From the NCBI GenBank assembly GCA_024256265.1, contig JACGUK010000054.1, positions 1 to 13,312 of the forward strand: a stretch of 13,312 bases of DNA, given 5' to 3'. This stretch comes from an archaeon. Its GTDB lineage: Archaea; Thermoproteota; Nitrososphaeria; Nitrososphaerales; JACAEJ01. Numbering within the stretch: position 1 is the first letter of the stretch; every line of letters begins with the position of its first letter. Of the stretch, positions 1 to 8,830 are shown in pieces. A program made the position numbers and the translations under genes. Under the pieces are notes generated by a model that searched no databases, was not told where the DNA came from, and worked only from the letters and a program-made list of their open reading frames with translations.

Positions 1-276
1 TTTGAGAATGCGTAAGATCCAATCAGTTATGAAACCGAGAATGAATGAGTTTAGTATTATGGTAAAAAGTGTAAGCATTAGGAGAGGATTCCGAGGCAAC
101 TCGTAAAGAATAAATGAAAATATGGTGTGGAGAGCAAGCCAAGGATTTTGAAGATACCATGCTAGTTCAGAGGAGCCTGAATGTGACTTAATTAAAAAGA
201 AGACAGCTGAAGTGACATACATGAAGAAATAGACAGTTGCAAAGCCGAGAACTCTTATCCACCTCATCCTATTCAT
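1..276 (-). CDS. Partial small integral membrane protein, function unknown
   Basis: An open frame reads leftward from an ATG at 276 to the window edge with no stop (92 codons visible), so the C-terminus is missing. An in-frame TGA lies five codons upstream of the ATG, which fixes the start within a few codons; an alternative ATG is codon 4. The protein starts with a short basic stretch (MNRMRWIRV) followed by a hydrophobic segment at about residues 8-28, a polar loop around 29-40 (KSHSGSSE), then hydrophobic segments around 45-56 and 65-84. It is therefore a two- or three-pass membrane protein. I see no catalytic motif and do not recognise the family. It is divergent from porG and separated from it by about 270 bp. 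There is no clear Shine-Dalgarno sequence; an A/T-rich TATA-like stretch lies about 70 bp upstream (around 340-352), so a leadered or leaderless transcript cannot be decided. Confidence 0.6.
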   Translation of the reverse strand, partial: MNRMRWIRVLGFATVYFFMYVTSAVFFLIKSHSGSSELAWYLQNPWLALHTIFSFILYELPRNPLLMLTLFTIILNSFILGFITDWILRILK

Positions 277-476
277 TTCTAATGAATATCAAATACACCC
301 GATTATTTAACAGTACCTTTTTGATTTTTTGTTGTTCAAGTGCTTTTATAATAAACAATCCTTGGGATAAGACAGGATTAGAAAAATTTTAAGGGCTCAA
401 CAAGATTTACAGAGGATGGGAGATATTTGGTCAGAATAGCAATCCCTAAATAAAGGTTCATCCGTAATAACTATTG

Positions 477-484
477 TTATAAAG
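477..484 (+). promoter_or_regulatory. Candidate TATA box for the porGDAB operon
   Basis: TTATAAAG lies about 65 bp upstream of the porG start in an otherwise gene-free AT-rich stretch (277-547). An archaeal TATA box here would start transcription near 503-510 and leave a leader of about 40 nt. No BRE is obvious. Apart from this I see no RNA gene, repeat or short coding sequence in 277-547. Confidence 0.3.
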
Positions 485-547
485 AGTTGAGAGAAATTAG
501 AAATAATCAGATAAAAAAGTAAATAAGAAATATGAAACATATGTAGT

Positions 548-1078
548 GTGTTGAAATATGGTCGCGGTGGGCAAGGTGCGGTTACTGCTACAGAATTGTT
601 AGCTAAGGCTGCTGTTAAGCAAGGATTGAAGGCTCAAGCCTCTGCTATGTTTGGACCTGAGAGGCGTGGCTCTCCAGTAGTAGCCTTTACTAGAATAGAC
701 AAAGAACCTATAGAAGTTAGAGCTCATATTTATGAGCCAGACATAGTCGTAACCTTGGATCCAACCATCATGAATATTGTAGACGTCTCTGCTGGATTGA
801 AGGCTAAGGGTACTCTAGTGCTTAATACAAAATCTTTTCCACAAGAGCTAAAGAAAACCTTTACCAATTTTAGAATATCTACCGTCAATGCTACATCTAT
901 AGCCCTACAAAAATTAGGTGTACCTATAACTAATACTGTCATGCTGGGCGCTATTGTGAAGGCAACAAAGATCGTAAAACTTAGTAATGTAGAGAAGGTC
1001 GTACTTGAAAGGTTCAATCAAATCAATGTTGAAGCTGTAAGAGAAGCTTTTGATAAGACTATCACATTGGAGGTATGA
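548..1078 (+). CDS. porG: Pyruvate/2-oxoacid:ferredoxin oxidoreductase, gamma subunit
   Basis: Gamma (domain III) subunit of a four-subunit 2-oxoacid:ferredoxin oxidoreductase, a cytoplasmic enzyme that converts pyruvate plus CoA to acetyl-CoA, CO2 and reduced ferredoxin. The diagnostic GRGGQGAV motif sits at residues 5-12, followed by the family pattern TATELLAKAA and MFGPERRGSPV. The length (176 aa) is close to the usual 175-185. The first gene of a porG-D-A-B set; its stop overlaps the ATG at 1075 (ATGA). The start is GTG at 548. It gives only four residues before GRGGQG, where homologues usually have about seven, and an in-frame TGA at 533-535 blocks any upstream extension. No Shine-Dalgarno is visible. 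Substrate specificity (pyruvate versus branched-chain 2-oxoacids) is not decided by this subunit. Confidence 0.93.
   Translation: MLKYGRGGQGAVTATELLAKAAVKQGLKAQASAMFGPERRGSPVVAFTRIDKEPIEVRAHIYEPDIVVTLDPTIMNIVDVSAGLKAKGTLVLNTKSFPQELKKTFTNFRISTVNATSIALQKLGVPITNTVMLGAIVKATKIVKLSNVEKVVLERFNQINVEAVREAFDKTITLEV
1069..1073 (+). promoter_or_regulatory. Shine-Dalgarno sequence deciding the porD start
   Basis: GGAGG lies within the last codons of porG. It is only 1 nt from the ATG at 1075 but 7 nt from the ATG at 1081, which favours 1081 as the porD start. Confidence 0.6.
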
Positions 1079-1080
1079 GG

Positions 1081-1365
1081 ATGAAAAAGCTACCCAAATG
1101 GAATGAAATGGAGAAAGGCTTCATAACTAGGACTTTATCCGAATCCATCAACAAGACAGGCACTTGGCGCACTTTTAAGCCTGTCATAGATTATTCAAGA
1201 TGCACCAAGTGTGGTTGGTGCATAGTCTACTGTCCTGAACCGTGCATATATTCTGATTCTACAAAAGAAGGCAAAATAGTAATAGATTATGATTTTTGCA
1301 AGGGTTGTGGCATATGCGCTGAAGAATGTCCCATCAAGTGCATAAACATGATTATGGAGGAATAA
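1081..1365 (+). CDS. porD: Pyruvate/2-oxoacid:ferredoxin oxidoreductase, delta subunit (2x[4Fe-4S] ferredoxin)
   Basis: Delta subunit, an 8Fe ferredoxin-like electron-transfer protein that carries electrons from the PorB cluster to external ferredoxin. Two complete CxxCxxCxxxCP motifs are visible: Cys41, 44, 47, 51 and Cys73, 76, 79, 83 (numbering from the ATG at 1081), enough for two [4Fe-4S] clusters. An extra Cys55 follows the first motif. Length of 94 aa is normal for PorD. I chose ATG 1081 because GGAGG at 1069-1073 is correctly spaced for it; the ATG at 1075, overlapping the porG stop as ATGA, would add only two residues. Its stop is 3 nt before the porA start, which points to coupled translation inside one operon. 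Confidence 0.95.
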   Translation: MKKLPKWNEMEKGFITRTLSESINKTGTWRTFKPVIDYSRCTKCGWCIVYCPEPCIYSDSTKEGKIVIDYDFCKGCGICAEECPIKCINMIMEE

Positions 1366-1368
1366 AGA

Positions 1369-2553
1369 TTGCAGGTAGTTGAGCCAATTCTATTATCAGG
1401 AAACCTTGCTATAGCCTATGCTGTAAAGCAACTCGATGTAGACGTAGTAGCTGCCTATCCTATTACACCACAAACCACCATCATCGAGAAGATTTCAGAA
1501 TACGTTGCAAAGGGAGAGTTAAAAGCGAATTTTATGCTGGTTGAATCGGAGCATTCAGCCATATCAGCATGCCTGTCTGCGGCTGCAAGTGGAGCAAGGG
1601 TCTTTACATCGAGTAGTTCACAAGGACTACTTTTGATGCACGAAATACTCTTCATAACTTCTGCGCTAAGGTTTCCAGTAGTCATGGCTGTAGCCAACAG
1701 ATCGGCCTCAGCACCGATAAACATATGGAACGATCATGGAGACGTAATGCCTCAAAGAGATACAGGTTGGATTCAGTTATTCGTAGAGTCTGCTCAAGAA
1801 GCTTACGATAAGATCATTCAAGCATATAGGATAGCTGAAGACAATCGAGTGAGACTTCCTATCATGATTAACATGGATGGCTTCGTCTTAAGTCATACCT
1901 ATGAGCCTGTATACCCCCTTAGCGATTCAGAAGTTGCTTCATTCTCGCCTTGGAATCTATACTCGCCACGATTAGACCCAGATAATCCCATGACCATGGG
2001 TGCTTTCTGCTATCCTGATTACTATTTTGAGACTAGGTACCAATCTGCAAAAGCATTGAAAGATTCTCTTCCCATAATATCTAAGGTGGATGAAGAGTTT
2101 GGCAAGCTATCAGGAAGAAGTTATGGCATGGTATCTCCATTCGAGTGTGATGATGCAGATACAATTTTGATCTCTATGGGTTCCATATCTACAACGGTTA
2201 GGGCTACTGTGAAGAAACTTAGAGAAAAGGGTGAGAGAGTGGGAACGGTAAGCCTTAGACTCTTCAGACCTTTCCCCTTCAATAAAATGATCAAATCTAT
2301 CAAAAATGCTAAGGCAATAGGCATCGTTGATAGAGCCCTTTCACCAGGAGCTATAGCAGGACCATTATTCACCGAGGTAACTTCAGCCCTCTACCTATCG
2401 AAGATGGATATACCAGCTGTAAACTTCTTTGTAGGATTAGGAGGCAGGGATGTAAAGATGAACGATATTGAAAATGCTTTCAATAAGCTCAAAAGGATAG
2501 CTAAAACTAGAATAGTTAAGGAGAATTCATACTATATCGGTTTGAGGGGATGA
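1369..2553 (+). CDS. porA: Pyruvate/2-oxoacid:ferredoxin oxidoreductase, alpha subunit
   Basis: Alpha subunit, contributing the pyrimidine-binding TPP domain (domain I) and the transketolase-C-like domain II. Seen in the sequence: [10 protein letters not shown] at residues 28-37, the VESEHSA segment with Glu59/Glu61 (by family comparison the SE glutamate, Glu61, should activate the TPP pyrimidine ring), and [16 protein letters not shown] typical of archaeal POR alpha subunits. Domain II begins around residue 263 (TILISMGS) and runs through RLFRPFP. Length of 394 aa is normal. The start is TTG at 1369, 8 nt after GGAGG at 1356-1360. The stop overlaps an ATG of porB (ATGA at 2550-2553). Pairs with PorB to form the active site; pyruvate is the most likely substrate, but 2-oxoisovalerate is not excluded. 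Confidence 0.95.
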   Translation: MQVVEPILLSGNLAIAYAVKQLDVDVVAAYPITPQTTIIEKISEYVAKGELKANFMLVESEHSAISACLSAAASGARVFTSSSSQGLLLMHEILFITSALRFPVVMAVANRSASAPINIWNDHGDVMPQRDTGWIQLFVESAQEAYDKIIQAYRIAEDNRVRLPIMINMDGFVLSHTYEPVYPLSDSEVASFSPWNLYSPRLDPDNPMTMGAFCYPDYYFETRYQSAKALKDSLPIISKVDEEFGKLSGRSYGMVSPFECDDADTILISMGSISTTVRATVKKLREKGERVGTVSLRLFRPFPFNKMIKSIKNAKAIGIVDRALSPGAIAGPLFTEVTSALYLSKMDIPAVNFFVGLGGRDVKMNDIENAFNKLKRIAKTRIVKENSYYIGLRG

Positions 2554-2555
2554 AA

Positions 2556-4568
2556 ATGCCATTTAAGAGCTTAAAGGATATCATAGCTAAACAAGATTTC
2601 TTCAGCCCTGGGCACAGTCTGTGTGCTGGTTGTGGTGCAGCCCAGATAGCGAGAATAGTTATGAAGGTCGTTGGCAAGGATAGCATCGTGATAAATCCAA
2701 CTGGCTGTATGGAGGTTTCAACGACTACATATCCGTGGACGGCATGGAAGGTTTCTTACATACATGTAGCCTTTGAAAATGCAGCGGCTGTTGCCTCTGG
2801 GATAAGGTCTGCTCATGATGCTCTGATCATGAAGAAGAAATTAAGCAAAGATGTAAATGTGGTTGTTCTAGGGGGAGATGGCGGTACTGCTGATATAGGA
2901 TTACAAGCCTTAAGTGGAGCGTTTGAGAGGGGAGATCGTATTACGTATATCTGCTACGATAATGAAGCCTACATGAATTGTTTGAGCACGTCTTCATTAA
3001 TCTTGACCAAACATGGCATCAAAAAAGTAACCGAAGTTAAAGAAGGTGATGAAGTTTACGCGTTTGATCAAAAAACTCATCAGTTAGTTTTGAAGATATG
3101 CACTGGTGTATTCGACAATGGGGAGAGAAAAGTGTTTGAAGTTGAGACTCCCCATCACAACATAAGAGCTACGCCAAACCATCCATTTTTGGTGTTAAAA
3201 AGGAATGGAAGAGGGAAGAAAAACGAACTTGTTTGGAAGACTCTTTCAGAACTAAAGGTGGGAGACGAAGTAGTCGTGCTTAAGAATTTAGATGAAGGAA
3301 AGTCTTTTGAGTTTGATTTCAACCCAGTTCAAAAAGGAGATCATAAAGTCAACAGATTGAATGAGATCAATTTACCGAAGCGTTCGTCCCCAGATTTAAT
3401 GAAATATCTTGGAATATGGGTTGGAGATGGCTGGGTTAGACCTGATAGAGGAGAAGTTGGTTTTGCTCTGCCGAGTGGACCGAAAAAGAAAGGAAGAGAA
3501 ATCTTAGAAAAACTCCATCGTACTCTTTTTTGTGGCAAACTCAGGACGGATGAAATGTATATTTACATAAATTCAGTGAATCTGGCTAGATTTATCCAAT
3601 CACTCGGTTTTGGTTCAGGAGCAAAGAGCAAGACTATACCCGCTTGGGTCTTTACCCTCCCTATGGATGAGAGGAAGGCCTTTGTTGAAGGGCTCATGCT
3701 TTCGGATGGATATGAACGTAGTAATAGTTTCAGGTACGTCTCTTCGAGTTATGAGCTACTTCGACGTTTAAGGTTGCTCTTACAAACAATGAAGTACAGA
3801 GTAGGAAAAATCCATTGGCAAGAGAGAAAAAAGGGTGAAAACTGTGTAAATAGAAAGTTGCTAAAAAATACGGCTTTCGGTTACATATGCTTTAGCAAAA
3901 GAAAAAATCCAAACTTAAGGAAGTATTCATCTCAATGCAGGTATCGAAATTTCTTGGCTGAAAATGAGCATTTCGAGATGGAAAAGATAACGAGAATCAA
4001 GTCTATTGGAAAAGAACCTACATTGGATTTAAGAGTTGAAGATGAGCATAATTTCATTGCGGATGGGATTGTAGTTCATAATACTGGAATCCAAAGAAGC
4101 GGAGCAACGCCTTATAACGCATGGACTACAACTACTCCTGCAGGGCAAAGGACTTTAAAGAAGGATCTTATGGGAATAGCCATAACTCATAGAGTAAAAT
4201 ATGCAGCCACAGCTTCAATAGCATACTTATTAGATGCAACGAATAAGGTCGAGAAAGCCATATCCATGAATGGTCCATCCTTCATACACTGGCTTCAACC
4301 CTGCACTATAGGATGGAGGTATGATCCAAAGTTGACGGTTAAGCTAAGTAGATTAGCAGTTAAGACAGGTCTATGGCCTCTTTATGAATACTATGATGGA
4401 GTTACTAAACTTACAGTGCAAGTACCTAAAAGAGTTCCAGTATCTGAATACCTTAAGCCTCAAGGAAGGTTTAGGCATATAATGGACAATCAAGATGAAT
4501 TGGCAAAGATTCAATCTTATGCTGATGAGATTGCTGCTAAGTTCGGATTGGGGCCTGTAGCTGAATAA
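2556..4568 (+). CDS. porB: Pyruvate/2-oxoacid:ferredoxin oxidoreductase, beta subunit, intein-containing precursor
   Basis: Beta subunit, which binds the TPP diphosphate with Mg2+ and the proximal [4Fe-4S] cluster. The 670-residue precursor is N-extein 1-141, intein 142-509 and C-extein 510-670, leaving a 302-aa mature protein, the usual PorB size. Cluster ligands expected for the family are all present: Cys23 and Cys26 (LCAGCGA), Cys51 (PTGC) and Cys583 (QPC). The Mg-TPP motif is GGDGG (Asp108) through the DNEAYMN segment, directly followed after splicing by TGIQRSG. The start is ATG 2556, 6 nt after GAGGGG (2544-2549); the ATG at 2550 overlaps the porA stop and would add two residues but has no spacing from the ribosome binding site. 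Last gene of the operon. Without splicing the TPP site is interrupted, so the unspliced form should be inactive (inference). Confidence 0.95.
   Translation: MPFKSLKDIIAKQDFFSPGHSLCAGCGAAQIARIVMKVVGKDSIVINPTGCMEVSTTTYPWTAWKVSYIHVAFENAAAVASGIRSAHDALIMKKKLSKDVNVVVLGGDGGTADIGLQALSGAFERGDRITYICYDNEAYMNCLSTSSLILTKHGIKKVTEVKEGDEVYAFDQKTHQLVLKICTGVFDNGERKVFEVETPHHNIRATPNHPFLVLKRNGRGKKNELVWKTLSELKVGDEVVVLKNLDEGKSFEFDFNPVQKGDHKVNRLNEINLPKRSSPDLMKYLGIWVGDGWVRPDRGEVGFALPSGPKKKGREILEKLHRTLFCGKLRTDEMYIYINSVNLARFIQSLGFGSGAKSKTIPAWVFTLPMDERKAFVEGLMLSDGYERSNSFRYVSSSYELLRRLRLLLQTMKYRVGKIHWQERKKGENCVNRKLLKNTAFGYICFSKRKNPNLRKYSSQCRYRNFLAENEHFEMEKITRIKSIGKEPTLDLRVEDEHNFIADGIVVHNTGIQRSGATPYNAWTTTTPAGQRTLKKDLMGIAITHRVKYAATASIAYLLDATNKVEKAISMNGPSFIHWLQPCTIGWRYDPKLTVKLSRLAVKTGLWPLYEYYDGVTKLTVQVPKRVPVSEYLKPQGRFRHIMDNQDELAKIQSYADEIAAKFGLGPVAE
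2979..4082 (+). mobile_element. Intein with LAGLIDADG homing endonuclease in porB
   Basis: A 368-residue in-frame intervening element. It begins with Cys1 (block A, CLSTSSLI), has the block B pattern TPNH (Thr65, His68), a block F-like [10 protein letters not shown] and ends with VVHN (His367-Asn368), followed by Thr as +1 extein residue. All residues expected for class 1 splicing are present. Two LAGLIDADG (DOD) endonuclease motifs are visible, [10 protein letters not shown] around 143-152 (Asp150) and [11 protein letters not shown] around 235-245 (Asp243), with both acidic residues kept, so the endonuclease appears intact. The insertion is between Asn and Thr of the conserved DNEAYMN/TG motif of the TPP-binding site, the kind of conserved active-site position inteins favour. 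The surrounding PorB sequence is continuous on both sides when the element is removed. Confidence 0.95.
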
Positions 4569-4610
4569 ATAAAAGGTACTTATGCCATCATAACCTTCCA
4601 ATATGTAAGA

Positions 4611-4618
4611 CTTATATG
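4611..4618 (+). promoter_or_regulatory. Candidate TATA box for dnaG-pelota
   Basis: CTTATATG lies in the 114-bp gap between porB and dnaG, about 65-70 bp upstream of the dnaG start. It would place a transcript start near 4640 and a leader of about 40 nt containing the strong ribosome binding site. No terminator-like oligo-T run follows porB, so readthrough is possible. Confidence 0.3.
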
Positions 4619-4670
4619 TTAGACTTGTTGATGATATTGTATTACGCTTAACGAGTTAATGAATATTAAA

Positions 4671-4679
4671 GGAGGTGAT
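4671..4679 (+). promoter_or_regulatory. Strong Shine-Dalgarno sequence deciding the dnaG start
   Basis: GGAGGTGAT is a near-perfect complement of the 16S rRNA 3' end. Its GGAGG core is 7 nt from TTG 4683, and it lies inside the reading frame that would begin at ATG 4659, which rules against that ATG as the main start. Confidence 0.8.
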
Positions 4680-4682
4680 AGT

Positions 4683-5807
4683 TTGCATAGTTCTATCGTA
4701 AAGTACCATGTAAGGCTAAAGTTCGATATAGAAGGTGTAGTAGAAAAGGCTGACTTGATAGGAGCCATATTCGGACAGACAGAGGGTCTATTCGGTCCTG
4801 AAATGAATCTCAATGAGCTTCAAAAGTCTTGGAAGGTTGGTAGAATCGAGGTTTCTTTAGATTCAAAGGGAGATAGAACGCGTGGAGAGGTCTTGATCCC
4901 TATGTCTACTGACATATCTACTGCTGCCTTGATAGCTGCTGCTGTGGAGAGTGTGGAAAAAGTAGGTCCTTGCCCTGCACACTTCACTCTTATAGGAATA
5001 GAAGATGTAAGGGCATCCAAAAGAAGGATCATAGCTGAGAGAGCAAAGAGCATCATAAAGGAATGGGCTTCAAAATCTATAAGCGAAAGTGAAGAATTGC
5101 TGAAGGATTTAATAGATGTCGCTAGGCGCTCAAAGCTCATCACTTATGGTAAGGAGGAATTACCCGCTGGTCCAGGAATTCATACTTCAGATACCATAAT
5201 AGTTGTGGAAGGGAGAGCCGATGTGATAAACTTACTAAGGGCTGGGATAGAGAACGTCATAGCAATTGAAGGCGTAAAGATCCCTGAGACAGTGATAAAA
5301 CTATCGAAGGATAAGAAGATCATAGCTTTCTTAGATGGAGATAGAGGTGGAGATTTGATATTAAAGGAGCTGCCTCAATTGATGAAGGTTGATAAGGTCT
5401 TAAGAGCACCTCAAGGAAAAGAAGTCGAAGATTTGACACCCTTAGAAATCCTTGAAATATTGAGAGGAGAGACTCAAATAAAGCCTGCTGAAGAAGTCCC
5501 AACCTATTTAGAAGGATTATCAGAAAAAGTCAAAGAATCTTTCCCTAGCATCAATGGTACATTAGAAGCCATAATATTAGATGAGAAATTTGATCAAATG
5601 ATGAGAGTCCCAGTCAACGAGCTTGTTCAACGTTTAGAGAGTATTGAAGGAGCCAAGTATTTGATTTTCGATGGCATAATAACTCAGCGCTTAATAGACT
5701 TAGCATCAAAGATAGGAATAATTGCAATAGTTGGTCATAGAATGGGAGAAATAACGAAGAAGCAGGATATATTGTTGAAGACCTTCGATGAATTTGGGCT
5801 AGAGTGA
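4683..5807 (+). CDS. dnaG: Archaeal DnaG-type primase / exosome-associated protein
   Basis: Archaeal DnaG, a Toprim-domain protein known from the family as an RNA-exosome subunit that promotes poly(A)-rich RNA binding and as a primase in some species. The N-terminal segment KYHVRLKFDIEGVVEKADLIGAIFGQTEGLFG (residues 7-38) is highly typical. The Toprim domain spans about residues 168-245, with the conserved Glu176 (VVEGRADV) and the acidic pair Asp218/Asp220 (FLDGDRGGD). The 374-aa length is slightly short of the usual 400-450, mainly in the C-terminal region. The start is TTG 4683, chosen for the GGAGGTGAT 3 nt upstream; an ATG at 4659 would add eight residues containing that site. Followed after 12 bp by pelota on the same strand, presumably co-transcribed; both act in RNA quality control. 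Confidence 0.94.
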   Translation: MHSSIVKYHVRLKFDIEGVVEKADLIGAIFGQTEGLFGPEMNLNELQKSWKVGRIEVSLDSKGDRTRGEVLIPMSTDISTAALIAAAVESVEKVGPCPAHFTLIGIEDVRASKRRIIAERAKSIIKEWASKSISESEELLKDLIDVARRSKLITYGKEELPAGPGIHTSDTIIVVEGRADVINLLRAGIENVIAIEGVKIPETVIKLSKDKKIIAFLDGDRGGDLILKELPQLMKVDKVLRAPQGKEVEDLTPLEILEILRGETQIKPAEEVPTYLEGLSEKVKESFPSINGTLEAIILDEKFDQMMRVPVNELVQRLESIEGAKYLIFDGIITQRLIDLASKIGIIAIVGHRMGEITKKQDILLKTFDEFGLE

Positions 5808-5819
5808 GCCTTTAAAGTA

Positions 5820-6884
5820 ATGATCGTTCATAAGTTCATCAAAAACAAAGGCTTGGTATATCTCACTCTAGAGGATGTCGATGACCTTTGGTGTTTAAAG
5901 AGAATCATAGAGAATGGTGATTTAGTTTCAGGTGAAACAACTAGGGTCATAAAACATGAGGGGATATACTCTAGACCTGATAAAGGAGAGCGTGTAAAAG
6001 TTAGAGTTGTGATAAGAGTTGAGAGTGCAAAGCTCGATAGTAGCCTTGGAAGATTAAGGATATCTGGTAAGATTGTAGAAATACCAGAAGATATAATCTC
6101 AAAAGGGTCTTTTCATTCTATAGTAGCTACACCGAATTATAGCCTATCCCTCAAGAAAGATCGCTGGAAAGATATAGATCTACGCATATTGAAGGATAGT
6201 GTAAGAGTATTAGAACGCTTTATAATAATTGCTATGGATAGGAGAGAGGCTGGTATTGGAACGATTAAAGGTACTCATCTTCAAATCTTCCCAACGATAG
6301 AATCTGGGCTTGTAGGAAAACATTATGATATAAAAGGAAAACCATCAAATCTATACTATGATCAATTATTACAAATAATCCTATCAGCATATGAGCCATT
6401 GACAAAGATATTCTTAGCAGGACCGGGTCATACGAAAAACTCCTTTGCCAGCTTTTTGCTAAAACAAAGAGCCGATTTAAAAGATGATTTAAAAGTTATA
6501 GATGGGATAGACGTTACAGGCGAAGATGGAATATACATGATCCTTCGCTCCCCTCAGCTCAGAAAACATATTGAAGAAAGCAAATTGGCTCAAGTATCTG
6601 TTCTATTGGAGCAAGCCATAAAAAGAATAAGTAATGGTAATAAAAGGGTAGCCTTCACCTTTAATGAGGTAAAAGAAGCGAGCAATCTAGGCGCCGTAGA
6701 TTCAGTTTTGATATCTGATAAGATTTTTGATTATGGTATAGATGAAGATGATCTTGCAGAACTTCTTAATTCTGTAGAAAAATTTCGTGGTAAGAGTTAC
6801 ATGATAGATTCAACTACAGAGGTTAGCTCTCAAGTTATGGCATTAGGTGGAATAGTAGCTCTCCTTAGGTTCTCTCCCAAGTAA
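5820..6884 (+). CDS. pelA: Pelota/Dom34 mRNA surveillance and ribosome rescue factor
   Basis: Archaeal Pelota (aPelota), an eRF1-like protein that enters the A site of stalled ribosomes with aEF1A and then works with ABCE1 to split them. The three eRF1-type domains can be followed: an Sm-like N-terminal domain (about 1-125, with the LTLEDVDDLWCLKRII signature), a central domain (about 130-260, FIIIAMDRREAGIGTIKG and the IFLAGPGHTKNSF segment) and a C-terminal domain (about 265-352, AVDSVLISDKIF). There is no GGQ motif, as expected for Pelota rather than aRF1. Length of 354 aa is normal. Starts at ATG 5820, 12 bp after dnaG; no strong ribosome binding site, only GAGTGAG at the dnaG stop. The 3' end converges on cutA with a gap of 22 bp and no clear terminator hairpin. 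Confidence 0.95.
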   Translation: MIVHKFIKNKGLVYLTLEDVDDLWCLKRIIENGDLVSGETTRVIKHEGIYSRPDKGERVKVRVVIRVESAKLDSSLGRLRISGKIVEIPEDIISKGSFHSIVATPNYSLSLKKDRWKDIDLRILKDSVRVLERFIIIAMDRREAGIGTIKGTHLQIFPTIESGLVGKHYDIKGKPSNLYYDQLLQIILSAYEPLTKIFLAGPGHTKNSFASFLLKQRADLKDDLKVIDGIDVTGEDGIYMILRSPQLRKHIEESKLAQVSVLLEQAIKRISNGNKRVAFTFNEVKEASNLGAVDSVLISDKIFDYGIDEDDLAELLNSVEKFRGKSYMIDSTTEVSSQVMALGGIVALLRFSPK

Positions 6885-6906
6885 CGTAACTATTTAATGA
6901 TTGTAA

Positions 6907-7215
6907 TTAGTCGCTTACGTTCTCATTTAGCCATGATAGATATTTAGGATCAACGTACTCTGGGGCTATTTCTACTATCTCAGGAACTTCGTAGGGATGG
7001 TTCTTTTTGATGAGATCCTTCAATTTATTCACTCCCTTTTCTGTAGTCTTAAAAATTACTAAAAATTCGTCTGTATCCTCCATCTTTCCTTTCCATACAT
7101 AAATCGACCTAACTTTAGCTATGTTTGCACATGCAACCAATTTGGCTTTTATAGAGTCTTTAGCAATCTTCTCAGCGATCATCTGATCAGGATATGTGGT
7201 GATTATCATCTTCAT
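6907..7215 (-). CDS. cutA: CutA1 divalent-ion tolerance family protein
   Basis: CutA1 family, a very stable trimeric cytosolic protein linked to divalent metal tolerance; its true role is unsettled. The protein shows the family pattern ITTYPDQMIAEKIAKD, LVACANI (conserved ACAN), YVWKGKMED, FKTT and HPYEVPEI with a terminal YLSWLNE. Starting at ATG 7215 gives 102 aa, beginning MKMIITTYPD, which matches the usual start of archaeal CutA proteins. The frame stays open to TTG 7260 and includes ATG 7224 and 7254, so an N-terminal extension of up to 15 residues is possible but not supported by family comparison. It lies directly downstream of the M50 protease on the same strand and is probably co-transcribed with it. 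Confidence 0.92.
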   Translation of the reverse strand: MKMIITTYPDQMIAEKIAKDSIKAKLVACANIAKVRSIYVWKGKMEDTDEFLVIFKTTEKGVNKLKDLIKKNHPYEVPEIVEIAPEYVDPKYLSWLNENVSD

Positions 7216-7260
7216 TTCGATCATTATAGATAAATCAGAGGGGTATATCAACATCTCCAA

Positions 7261-8723
7261 TCAAAAGATAATAGGAACAGCTATCATCAGTATTACCAAT
7301 GATACAATTGCTAGAGTAACACCATAAGTAATCCATTTTATTTTCTTCTCACTTAGTCTATTCTTCCCTACTGCTTGTAACAATACTTTAAAGGCTTGAC
7401 CGCCATCTAGTGGGTATATGGGAAGGGCGTTGAATATAGCAAGTTGATGTTGATGAACCATATCCAGAAGAATAGATTGGCCAATGGATAGAACACATCT
7501 CCTATGCTCGATGTGTAAAATATGTTCATTACATCTGAGAATGGTATGTTATATGGTGCCAAAGTTGGCAATAGAAAGTAGATCAAGGGCGATGTAGAGC
7601 CAAAGCTCCTGTATCTGTCTAGAATCTCAACTATCCCCACAGACCTGATACCAAGGCTTTCAGAAGGTGTGGCCAGCATTACTCCAAGATATGGTAGTGA
7701 GCTATTTTTAGGATTGCTTGCAAGTGTCATTGCAAAATCTTTTGTTTCTTCTCCTCTCTCGACCGTCAGAGTCACCTCATCCCCTGGTTTCAGTGTAGCA
7801 AGGGTCTCACTGAGCTCGTTCAAAGATGAGATTCTGCTTCCATTCAAAGATATAATAATATCTTCAACAAGGATTCCTGCTTTTTGGGCAGGAAAATCTT
7901 GCAAAACCCCTACTACAACCGGACCGTCAGGCATTGTCAATGTGAAGTTTAAAATCATGCCATCTCTCACAAGATTCAATCTTACATTCTCGCCTGCTTC
8001 ATATTGTCCTAAAGCATCATCAAGACCTGATTGTAAAGTTACATTTAATCCATCAACTCTTGTAATTATATCGCCAAACATGATGCCTTTCTTCTGAGCC
8101 TGAGAATCCATGACAACTCCACTCACTCCAACTCCACTGACTATTGGGACTATCGAGCTAACGATCAAGATCAAGCCCAAGAGCGCCATCATAGCTGTTA
8201 TTATGTTGCCTCCTGGTCCTGCTGCCAATACTCTCCCTGAATCTTTTGCCTTGGCTTTCTTTAGCTCCTTCTCATCTACATCTACAAAAGCTCCTATAGG
8301 CAGTATTAAGAATAATATCAGTCCACTTGATTTAACTGATAATCCTAAAGATCTGGCAAGGACTCCATGCATTCCTTCATGAACTAACATGGCTATTATC
8401 AAAGCCATCCATCCATAAAATATTGGGATAAGGGGGTTGATGCCTGGTAGCAATAGGTATGCTGAGGGCGTTATCTGTCCCGCAAAGCCTCTTATAGAGG
8501 CGCTTGAGATGAAGGCTATCACTGTTCCTAATATGAGGTAAAATCCTACGGCTGCAGCTATAGGAAGCATGTATAATAAAACCCATCCTAGTTTTTTTAT
8601 GAATTTTAATTGACCTAACCTTTCTATTATCGAGAGTCCTTTCTTGGTTCTTATTAGGATGAATGGGAAGCTTATCTCTACTGTTTTCACTTCTTTTTGA
8701 TCATCTTTGGAGCTATTTGCCAA
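7261..8723 (-). pseudogene. Site-2-type (M50) membrane protease with two PDZ domains, frameshifted near the C-terminus
   Basis: Intramembrane zinc metalloprotease of the S2P/RseP family. Reading from TTG 8723: hydrophobic segments around 46-73 and 100-114, the zinc motif HEGMH at residues 115-119, further membrane helices, a first PDZ domain (about 197-262), a second PDZ (about 267-332), then a membrane segment near 415-427. The frame then leaves the family sequence after NIN (residue 427, about 7443) and stops at 7407. One frame over, AIFNALPIYPLDGGQ continues exactly where it should, giving the second metal motif LDGG and a last membrane helix, ending at 7261. One missing base around 7440-7450 explains this; the restored protein would be about 487 aa. 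The break could be a sequencing error, a recent mutation or recoding. An in-frame TAA directly precedes TTG 8723; GTG at codon 12 is an alternative start. An AT-rich TATA-like stretch lies at 8762-8778. Confidence 0.88.
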
Positions 8724-8830
8724 TTATGTCTAACACTGAACTATTGCTATGTAAAAAGCATGTTATAAAATATTTAATTTCCTCTTTTACCTTTATCCTC
8801 TCAGCCGTTTCTCCATTCAGAATCTAGTTA

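Noticed and set aside
7216..7260. N-terminal extension of CutA to TTG 7260
   Set aside because: The extra 15 residues do not belong to the CutA fold; the 102-aa form starting at 7215 fits known archaeal CutA length and start.
7669..8382. Two long plus-strand open frames opposite the M50 protease
   Set aside because: They are antisense shadows: the minus strand encodes a clear protease with HEGMH and two PDZ domains, and the plus-strand translations are Ser/Thr/Pro-rich with no family resemblance.
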